Shown piece by piece: positions 1 to 4,953 of a stretch of DNA of 9,311 bases. Each line of letters begins with the position of its first letter. Within the stretch, counting starts at the first letter, position 1. Source of the DNA: Methanosphaera sp. SHI613 (lineage in GTDB: Archaea; Methanobacteriota; Methanobacteria; Methanobacteriales; Methanobacteriaceae). The notes beneath the pieces were generated by a model. That model saw nothing but the letters and a program-made list of their open reading frames with translations. It had not been told where the DNA came from and did no database searches. Position numbers and translations under genes: made by a program. The DNA lies in contig MVJJ01000046.1 of NCBI GenBank assembly GCA_003266145.1, positions 1-9,311 on the forward strand. Direction: 5' to 3'.

Positions 1-72
1 GGTAAAACTTGGGAAGACATCAGAAACGAATATGCTGACATCGTTGGAGAATACGTAGCAGCATACTCCTAA
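1..72 (+). CDS. C-terminal end of an unidentified, probably well-expressed protein (partial)
   Basis: Frame 1 is open from the window edge to a TAA stop at 70-72 and gives 23 residues, beginning GKTWEDIRNEYADIVGEY and ending in AAYS. The peptide is too short for me to name the family. Codon choice is striking for an AT-rich genome: ATC is used for both Ile, TAC for three of four Tyr, AAC for Asn and GAC for both Asp. In methanogens this pattern is typical of abundant proteins. The gene is followed by a run of A, several hairpins and a strong terminator-like structure, which also fits a highly transcribed unit. That the fragment is coding is fairly secure, because the reading frame ends cleanly before non-coding AT-rich sequence. 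Its function is unknown. Confidence 0.7.
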   Translation, partial: GKTWEDIRNEYADIVGEYVAAYS

Positions 73-108
73 GTATAAAAAAAAAAGAACCTTTAAAAGG
101 ATATATAC

Positions 109-203
109 CGTGAGATATTTATTATAATATCTCACGACCCTATACTTGATCTTTCAAGATATTATCTTATACCAAAAATTTCGGAGAACAACTAATTGTT
201 CTC
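109..203 (+). other. Tandem perfect stem-loops in the 3' region of the first gene
   Basis: Three perfect inverted repeats follow one another. The first pairs 109-119 with 126-136 (11 bp, 6-nt loop, arms CGTGAGATATT/AATATCTCACG). The second pairs 145-149 with 154-158 (5 bp, 4-nt loop). The third pairs 184-191 with 196-203 (8 bp, 4-nt loop, arms GAGAACAA/TTGTTCTC). No ORF covers them. They lie between the TAA at 72 and the T-tract hairpin at 223-254. They may protect the 3' end of an abundant mRNA or be part of a small RNA; the sequence alone does not decide. Confidence 0.55.
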
Positions 204-222
204 ATATATTAATATACTGTTT

Positions 223-254
223 AAACTAAGACATTCACCAGTCTTAGTTTTTTT
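223..254 (+). terminator. Hairpin plus T-tract terminator
   Basis: A perfect 10-bp stem pairs 223-232 (AAACTAAGAC) with 241-250 (GTCTTAGTTT) around an 8-nt loop. It runs directly into a T-tract at 248-254. It closes the hairpin series downstream of the first gene. Archaeal termination depends mainly on the U-tract, which is present here. The following 255-381 contains no gene that I can support. Confidence 0.65.
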
Positions 255-381
255 ATATTACTTTTTTTAGCTAATTTTAAACTATAAAAACTTATCTTTT
301 GATTATATAACATTTACTCATTAAGTGTATTATAAGAACTGATTCACAAAATAAAAAAAACTGGGAAAAATAGTGTTGAGG

Positions 382-695
382 TTATTTATATAATATGTAA
401 TGGCTGATGCATTTGAATGTATTGCCGTGACCATCCTCATAGACATCATCTTTGTAGTTGTTGAAATACTTCAACGTACTTGATGAAAGACGTCTTCTTG
501 ACTCGAAGTTTATCAATTCATCAGTGTTCTTATCAATCAGGACAACATCATAAACGTCCAGCTTGCTTATTCTGGTTATGCTGTAGTATATCTTACTTGA
601 CTCGAGGATGCATTCCTCCAGTACAACCTCATTATTTTCATATATTTCGTTGGCTTGACCTATATTACTTACTTCTTTTTTGATAGTATCACCAC
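382..695 (-). pseudogene. Frame-disrupted small ORF overlapping the DUF2085 gene end (indel or programmed -1 frameshift)
   Basis: Minus-strand codons from 696 down to the TAA at 384-382 stay open for 104 residues of normal-looking protein, including the stretches IYYSITRISKLDVYDVVLID and DKNTDELINFESRRRLSSST. This frame has no ATG or GTG, and its first TTG is about halfway along. A GTG-GTG pair at 695-690 overlaps the TGA stop of the DUF2085 gene, but it lies one frame away and stops at 671-669 after eight codons. Within those codons, TCA-AAA-AAG (683-675) contains the heptamer A-AAA-AAG. Slipping back by one base there, or restoring one A to the six-A run (681-676), joins the GTG start to the long frame and gives an intact protein of about 105 residues. 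No strong ribosome binding site is visible. I recognise no family. The options are a recent frameshift, a sequencing or assembly error, or real recoding. Confidence 0.6.
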
Positions 696-1033
696 ATTAT
701 CATTAATATATACTCAAATAGTATTCTGAAAAATCTTGCTAGTATCACTACACCTACACCGCCCATAAATCCCGTGACAAATCGTAGTGTATTGTTGCTT
801 TCACGCCATCCCAAGTACTGAGTAAATCCATCAATTATATATGGAAGCTGAAGCAGTATTGATAGATAAAAAAGATTCCAGTCATAATACAGGGGCACAA
901 AAAACGAGTAAAACGCAAATAAGACTGCGCCGATAATCAACCCTGTACATCTGCTGCATACTGGAAACTGATGATTCTTATAGAAAAATGACCTTTCCGG
1001 TTTTCTGTGACATAAATACTTAAAGACATCCAT
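689..1033 (-). CDS. DUF2085 family small membrane protein
   Basis: A 114-residue integral membrane protein of the DUF2085 family, function unknown. The family hallmarks are near the N-terminus: CHRKPERSFF at residues 8-17 and FPVCSRCTG at 23-31, giving conserved Cys8, Cys26 and Cys29. The ESNN motif at 78-81 is followed by a Gly-rich helix. Hydrophobic segments lie at about 32-50, 54-70 and 83-113. The Cys/His cluster suggests metal or disulfide chemistry at the membrane, but this is inference. I start at the ATG at 1033-1031 rather than the in-frame GTG at 1057. A TATA-like box at 1074-1066 would place transcription start near 1045, downstream of that GTG, and homologues I recall begin close to the CHRKPER motif. 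The stop overlaps the start of the frame-disrupted ORF that follows. Confidence 0.85.
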   Translation of the reverse strand: MDVFKYLCHRKPERSFFYKNHQFPVCSRCTGLIIGAVLFAFYSFFVPLYYDWNLFYLSILLQLPYIIDGFTQYLGWRESNNTLRFVTGFMGGVGVVILARFFRILFEYILMIMW

Positions 1034-1065
1034 AAGTATAATTATATGATTATCCACTATTTAAG

Positions 1066-1074
1066 TTTTATAAA
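1066..1074 (-). promoter_or_regulatory. TATA-like box for the DUF2085 gene
   Basis: The minus strand reads TTTATAAAA from 1074 to 1066, an archaeal TATA-box-like sequence. The usual spacing of about 25 bp puts the start site near 1045, just ahead of the ATG at 1033, so the mRNA would have a short leader. The core TTTATAAA is palindromic and could also support plus-strand transcription towards the gene at 1160, although other AT-rich candidates (for example 1102-1112) sit nearer to it. Confidence 0.4.
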
Positions 1075-1144
1075 CAAATTAGATATGTTTAAAACAACAG
1101 ATAATATAATAAGATTTGGAAATATTTAATTAAAAATAGAATTA

Positions 1145-1150
1145 GGGGAG
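1145..1150 (+). promoter_or_regulatory. Ribosome binding site of the glycosyltransferase gene
   Basis: GGGGAG lies 9 nt upstream of the ATG at 1160 and is partly complementary to the methanogen 16S rRNA 3' end. It supports this start. Confidence 0.55.
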
Positions 1151-1159
1151 TATAGTCAT

Positions 1160-2476
1160 ATGAAGATTTATTCGATTAGCCGTATCAAAAACGAGATGGA
1201 TATTATAGAAACGTTCATCAGATATAACATGAACGTAGTGGATGGAATGATAATACTTGACAACAAAAGCAGCGATAAAACAAAAAACATACTGGAATCA
1301 CTTAAAGGTGAATATCCAAACCTACACGTTTACACAAATACCTTCAGTGAGCATCATGACATAACGCTTGAAATAAACTACCTTTTGGACTTGGCGGTTA
1401 ATGAGTATGAAGCAGACATCATTGTACCTCTTGATGCGGATGAGTTTATTACAGCCAAAGACAATAATCCATGGGATGAGCTCAGAAAGCTTGAAAACAT
1501 AAACGACTCATATTACAGCTACTACTGGAAGACTTATCTTCCTATTTATGACGAGTTCAAACTGGAAAACCTGAAGTATATCAGGGACTCCCGAATGGAG
1601 GATCATGAAAAGATAATCATCCCCTCAGATCTTTACAAGAAATATGATATCATGATAAACCCTGGCTCACATAGCCTGAATGATAGAAATGGCAAGTCCA
1701 TCAATAAGGTGGAGCTTGACTCATTGCAGCTTGCACACGTGCCAATCAGAAGCAAGGCCCAGTGTGTATCCAAGATTGTCAATGGCTGGCTTAACAATCG
1801 CAGCCGTAACCTATTTAACACAAAAAACAGTTGGCATCAGAAATTGATTTTCGATAAGATCACCCGATCAAACGGCAACCTGTCCGATGAGGATTTGCTT
1901 GATATGGCCGTGTCATTTTCATCCAAGGCAGATTATGAGAATGCAAGTGATGTCATATGCGAGGATAACTTTGACTTGTCCTTCTGCAAAAACATGAAAA
2001 ATAAGTATACCCCCGATAATATACAGGAATATTCCAATATCCTAAGAAATATGGAGGAGTTATCATATAATTTCAGTAGGCTATCCAAAATTCATGAAAA
2101 CATAATAGGAGATATAGGTGAATCTAAGGATAAATACACTACTTTCAAGTATATTGACCTGCTTGAAAACATGATACTTGAATATCAGGAAGAAAAATAC
2201 AACAACACCTACCGTGAAAACAAGCAGATAAATGAACTCAACATTAAGGTAGGGCAGATGAATGAAAAACTAAAACAATACCAACAGACCATAGACACAA
2301 AAAACAGGCAACTTGCAGAATATGATGACATAATAAAAAACAAGAATGAAAAACTTAAAACATACCAACAGACCATAGACAACAAGAACAATAAGATTAA
2401 CGCCTACATAAAAACCGTTGAAAAACGGGAAAAGGTTATAGAAAACCTGGAAGAAAAATTAAAACAAAAAGAGTAG
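1160..2476 (+). CDS. Glycosyltransferase family 2-like protein with C-terminal coiled coil
   Basis: A 438-residue cytosolic protein. The N-terminal part (about 1-200) resembles the Glyco_tranf_2_4 type of GT-A fold. It has an opening ISRIKNEMDIIETFIRYN (6-23), then LDNKSSDKT (33-41, sugar-nucleotide side), and VPLDADEFI (89-97), whose DADEF is the metal-binding DxD equivalent. Later come PGSH (168-171) and HVPIRS (193-198), features I recall from this group. The middle (about 200-340) is helical with no recognised domain. From about 345 to the end it is a Lys/Glu/Gln/Asn-rich coiled coil containing two 28-residue repeats. It has no signal peptide or membrane segment. A GGGGAG ribosome binding site at 1145-1150 lies 9 nt before the ATG. 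A role in surface glycan or glycoprotein synthesis is inferred; donor and acceptor are unknown. The coiled coil may drive oligomerisation or docking. Confidence 0.8.
   Translation: MKIYSISRIKNEMDIIETFIRYNMNVVDGMIILDNKSSDKTKNILESLKGEYPNLHVYTNTFSEHHDITLEINYLLDLAVNEYEADIIVPLDADEFITAKDNNPWDELRKLENINDSYYSYYWKTYLPIYDEFKLENLKYIRDSRMEDHEKIIIPSDLYKKYDIMINPGSHSLNDRNGKSINKVELDSLQLAHVPIRSKAQCVSKIVNGWLNNRSRNLFNTKNSWHQKLIFDKITRSNGNLSDEDLLDMAVSFSSKADYENASDVICEDNFDLSFCKNMKNKYTPDNIQEYSNILRNMEELSYNFSRLSKIHENIIGDIGESKDKYTTFKYIDLLENMILEYQEEKYNNTYRENKQINELNIKVGQMNEKLKQYQQTIDTKNRQLAEYDDIIKNKNEKLKTYQQTIDNKNNKINAYIKTVEKREKVIENLEEKLKQKE
2261..2428 (+). repeat. Two 84-bp in-frame repeats encoding a 28-residue coiled-coil unit
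   Basis: Copy 1 spans 2261-2344 and copy 2 spans 2345-2428, encoding residues 368-395 and 396-423. Both begin NEKLK-x-YQQTID. The first 37 bases differ at only three positions, and 20 bases are identical at 2278-2297 and 2362-2381. The rest of each unit has diverged. The unit length is exactly four heptads, so copies can be added without breaking the coiled-coil register. Confidence 0.8.
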
Positions 2477-2527
2477 ATAAATACATAAACGTTTTTTATG
2501 AGTAATATTTGAACATTAAAAAAGTTT

Positions 2528-2532
2528 AGGAG
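2528..2532 (+). promoter_or_regulatory. Ribosome binding site that decides the start of the aldo/keto reductase-like gene
   Basis: AGGAG at 2528-2532 is 8 nt before the ATG at 2541 but only 2 nt before the in-frame TTG at 2535. This favours the ATG start (protein beginning MEYRS). The 64-bp gap after the preceding gene could allow cotranscription. Confidence 0.7.
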
Positions 2533-2540
2533 AATTGAAT

Positions 2541-3683
2541 ATGGAGTATAGAAGCATAGCAGATACCGGAATAGACGTTGGTATCATAGGATTCGGAGCA
2601 GAGTGGATGGTCGACAAGTCACAAGATGAAGTAAACCGGCTTGCAGATTACTGTATGGAAAACGGCGTAAACCTGCTTGACTGTTGGATGTCAGACCCTT
2701 CAGTACGTACAAAGCTTGGAGAGGCAATAAAGGACAACAGGGACAAATGGTACATACAGGGTCATATCGGCTCAACATGGCAGAACAACCAATACGTAAA
2801 AACCCGTGACATGGATAAGGTCATACCTGCATTTGAAGATTTGCTTAAAAGACTAAAGACTGACTACATTGACTTTGGAATGATTCATTACGTCGATGAG
2901 GTAGCAGAATATGAAAGGATAATAAACAATGAGTATATGGATTATGTCTATAAGCTTAAGGAGGATGATGTTATACATCACATAGGACTCAGTACCCATA
3001 ACCCGGAGGTAGCAATGCTTGCCGCTGCCAACCCGGATATCGTCCTTATCATGTTCAGCATGAACCCGGCATTTGACATGATGCCCGCAACAGATGTGAT
3101 AGAGGATTACTTTGACATGGACAACTATTCCGGCCTCAATGGAATACAGGCCGAAAGACAGGAGCTATATGAGAAGTGTCTCATGACAAACACGTCTCTT
3201 ACGGTTATGAAGCCATATGCAGGTGGAAGACTGCTTAAAAAGGAGGAAAGCCCGTTTGGTGTAGCATTAAGTCCCGTTCAGTGTATTGAATACGCACTTA
3301 GCCGTCCGTCATCAAAGAGCGTTCTTGTTGGAGTTAATGATATAGACCAGATGAGTAGTGCCCTGGAATACCTGGAAGCTAGTGATGAAGACAAGGATTA
3401 CTCCAAGATATTGACTACCGCACCTAAAAGTTCATATCTTGGACAATGCACATACTGTGGACACTGCGCTCCATGTAGCGTAAATATAGACATCAAGATG
3501 GTAAACAAGTTCTATGACCTTGCAGTTCAGCATGAGAAGATGCCTGCTAGTATACAGGATCACTACAATCAGCTTGAGTATAAGGCAGACCTTTGTACAT
3601 CGTGTGGTGCTTGTATGACAAGATGTCCATTTAATGTGGACATAATTGATATGATGAAGAAGGCAAGTGCCCTATTTGAATAG
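2541..3683 (+). CDS. Aldo/keto reductase-like protein fused to a C-terminal 2x[4Fe-4S] ferredoxin domain
   Basis: A 380-residue cytosolic protein. The N-terminal TIM-barrel part (about 1-290) has the family opening MEYRSIADTG and GFGAEW (17-22), then GVNLLDC (42-48), LGEAIKDNRDKWYI (59-72) and LKTDYIDFGMIH (105-116). The last 80 residues carry two cluster motifs: CX2CX2CX2C at Cys303, 306, 309 and 312, and CX2CX2CX3CP at Cys352, 355, 358 and 362. It belongs to the predicted aldo/keto reductase/ferredoxin fusions common in anaerobes, whose substrates are mostly unknown. Aligned by eye to the catalytic Asp-Tyr-Lys-His set, Asp47 and His116 are kept, but the Tyr position holds Asp52 and the Lys position His75, so ordinary NAD(P)H-dependent carbonyl reduction is doubtful. 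The clusters suggest electron exchange with a ferredoxin or flavin partner (inference). Confidence 0.85.
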   Translation: MEYRSIADTGIDVGIIGFGAEWMVDKSQDEVNRLADYCMENGVNLLDCWMSDPSVRTKLGEAIKDNRDKWYIQGHIGSTWQNNQYVKTRDMDKVIPAFEDLLKRLKTDYIDFGMIHYVDEVAEYERIINNEYMDYVYKLKEDDVIHHIGLSTHNPEVAMLAAANPDIVLIMFSMNPAFDMMPATDVIEDYFDMDNYSGLNGIQAERQELYEKCLMTNTSLTVMKPYAGGRLLKKEESPFGVALSPVQCIEYALSRPSSKSVLVGVNDIDQMSSALEYLEASDEDKDYSKILTTAPKSSYLGQCTYCGHCAPCSVNIDIKMVNKFYDLAVQHEKMPASIQDHYNQLEYKADLCTSCGACMTRCPFNVDIIDMMKKASALFE

Positions 3684-3710
3684 AACATCATCTGTATTGA
3701 TTATTGAATA

Positions 3711-3782
3711 ATATGAAGAGAATCAATGTATCTTTTGAGACATGTGATATGTGATACATCTTCATATCAATATCCTCTTTTT
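3711..3782 (+). terminator. Interrupted long hairpin with T-tract after the aldo/keto reductase-like gene
   Basis: An outer 8-bp stem (3711-3718 with 3760-3767, ATATGAAG/CTTCATAT) stacks on a 7-bp stem (3726-3732 with 3753-3759, ATGTATC/GATACAT), with a 7-nt left-side bulge. A T5 run at 3778-3782 follows. It lies 28 bp after the TAG stop and probably ends the glycosyltransferase/reductase transcripts. An alternative pairing of ATTGATT (from 3697) with AATCAAT (3721-3727) exists. Confidence 0.55.
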
Positions 3783-3913
3783 AATTATTTTTACATAAAG
3801 TCCACGAAAATCATGTTTAATGATGGACCATTATAAACCACTAATTTTTAGATGTGCCTAATTTTATAACAATACCAGTTGATTAAATCCTTTTAAAGAC
3901 AATTTTCATTAAA

Positions 3914-3923
3914 TTTTATATAA
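3914..3923 (+). promoter_or_regulatory. TATA-like box for the zincin gene
   Basis: TTTTATATAA at 3914-3923 would place transcription start around 3943-3946, giving a leader of about 25 nt before the start codon. GTGAT at 3957-3961, which matches the end of the AGGAGGTGAT Shine-Dalgarno consensus, is the best ribosome binding candidate. The rest of 3783-3913 holds no gene. Confidence 0.45.
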
Positions 3924-3970
3924 CGGAACCGACAAATTATAAAATAACTTATAATAGTGATGTGTATATG

Positions 3971-4831
3971 ATGAGTGAAGAAAAGAAGTTGGAAAAAAAG
4001 TTCAGAAAATTCATCAACGAGGAAAACATGAATATCATCTACAAAAACAAGTTTTCAGTTAAAGAATATGATAAAATCAGAGAAAACATTTACAAGTCCG
4101 GCATAATGCACCTTAAACTAAAGCAAACTGACACTACCCTTGAGAAGGTTAAGAAGATTGCAAGCCAGTATGCACAGATAGTTGTAGATAATGATACCGA
4201 CCTTCAGGGATATTATATACACAATAAGCTATACATCAATGATAGTCTGCCAGAGGCTCTTCAGATAACGACGATTATCCATGAACTGGTACATCAGATA
4301 TATGCCGAGTTATTTGAACAGATTATAAAACAATCGCTCAATATACACGATGAGTACATCATTCAGTCATTTATCATGTTCATGCTTAACAATTCAATAG
4401 AAAACAGGGCGGCAACAGAGTACATATCATATATTATAGAGGGAAGATTCACTCCACCTGAATACCAGAATTTTATACCGTTTCTACAGCTTCTGATGCA
4501 GCTGCAGATTGACGTGGAACACTCCAAGCAGTACTTCATCTATGGCCATGAACTATCCCATGATATTCAGGATATACTCGATAAGATTATCACAGAAGAC
4601 CTCAAAGAGGACATCAGACAACAGTTTATCAAGGATGATATAGAAAAGTATAACCAGCAGCTGAAGTTTGACTACTCCGATGAACGCTTCAGCCCAGAGG
4701 AGAAGCTTGAAATAATGAATGAAATGGTACTGTTCATATTCGATTACTTCCTGAACGGTGATGGAAGGATTGATGAGCTTATTGAAAATTATGATATCAT
4801 CACAAACAAGAAGAAACTCACCCCCACCTAA
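3971..4831 (+). CDS. Putative cytosolic zincin-type metallopeptidase (HELVH)
   Basis: A 286-residue protein with no signal peptide or membrane segment. The key feature is TTIIHELVHQI, with HELVH at residues 104-108: the HExxH zinc site of zincin peptidases, with His104 and His108 as zinc ligands and Glu105 as the general base. About 40 residues on, ENRAATEY (144-151) offers Glu144 or Glu150 as a third ligand. The hydrophobic run before the motif resembles M78 (ImmA/IrrE-like) proteins, but I cannot assign it to a family. The N-terminus is highly charged and the tail (200-286) is acidic and helical. Three in-frame starts compete: GTG 3962, ATG 3968 and ATG 3971. I use 3971 (MSEEKK), 9 nt after GTGAT; 3968 is nearly as good. 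It has its own promoter and faces the adhesin gene convergently. Substrate is unknown, and no helix-turn-helix partner is adjacent. Confidence 0.65.
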   Translation: MSEEKKLEKKFRKFINEENMNIIYKNKFSVKEYDKIRENIYKSGIMHLKLKQTDTTLEKVKKIASQYAQIVVDNDTDLQGYYIHNKLYINDSLPEALQITTIIHELVHQIYAELFEQIIKQSLNIHDEYIIQSFIMFMLNNSIENRAATEYISYIIEGRFTPPEYQNFIPFLQLLMQLQIDVEHSKQYFIYGHELSHDIQDILDKIITEDLKEDIRQQFIKDDIEKYNQQLKFDYSDERFSPEEKLEIMNEMVLFIFDYFLNGDGRIDELIENYDIITNKKKLTPT

Positions 4832-4953
4832 ACCCAATCTTTTTTAAATAGTAATTTAAATATAATCTGAAGTATAGAGTAACACTGTTTTTTTTTAAAA
4901 AATAAATAAGAAAAAGAATGTTATCATGTGAAACTTCACATAATATATATTTG
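4832..4953. terminator. Convergent intergenic terminator region
   Basis: This gap separates the stops of two converging genes. For the plus strand, T-runs occur at 4840-4845 and, longer, around 4890-4898. For the minus strand, a small hairpin at 4940-4927 (TGTGA/TCACA) is followed by T-rich sequence running to about 4894. No gene is visible here. Confidence 0.45.

Noticed and set aside
480..683. 67-residue plus-strand ORF
   Set aside because: It is antisense to the frame-disrupted minus-strand ORF. Its composition (Cys, Leu and aromatic clusters) looks like a reversed frame, and it has no ribosome binding site.
1633..2778. Short minus-strand ORFs within the glycosyltransferase and reductase genes
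   Set aside because: They are antisense shadows. The plus-strand frames carry clear family motifs.
3800..3828. Imperfect inverted repeat GTCCA...TCAT/ATGA...TGGAC as a possible operator
   Set aside because: The stem needs a six-base bulge on one side and lies about 90 bp before the TATA-like box. This is too weak to call in such AT-rich sequence.
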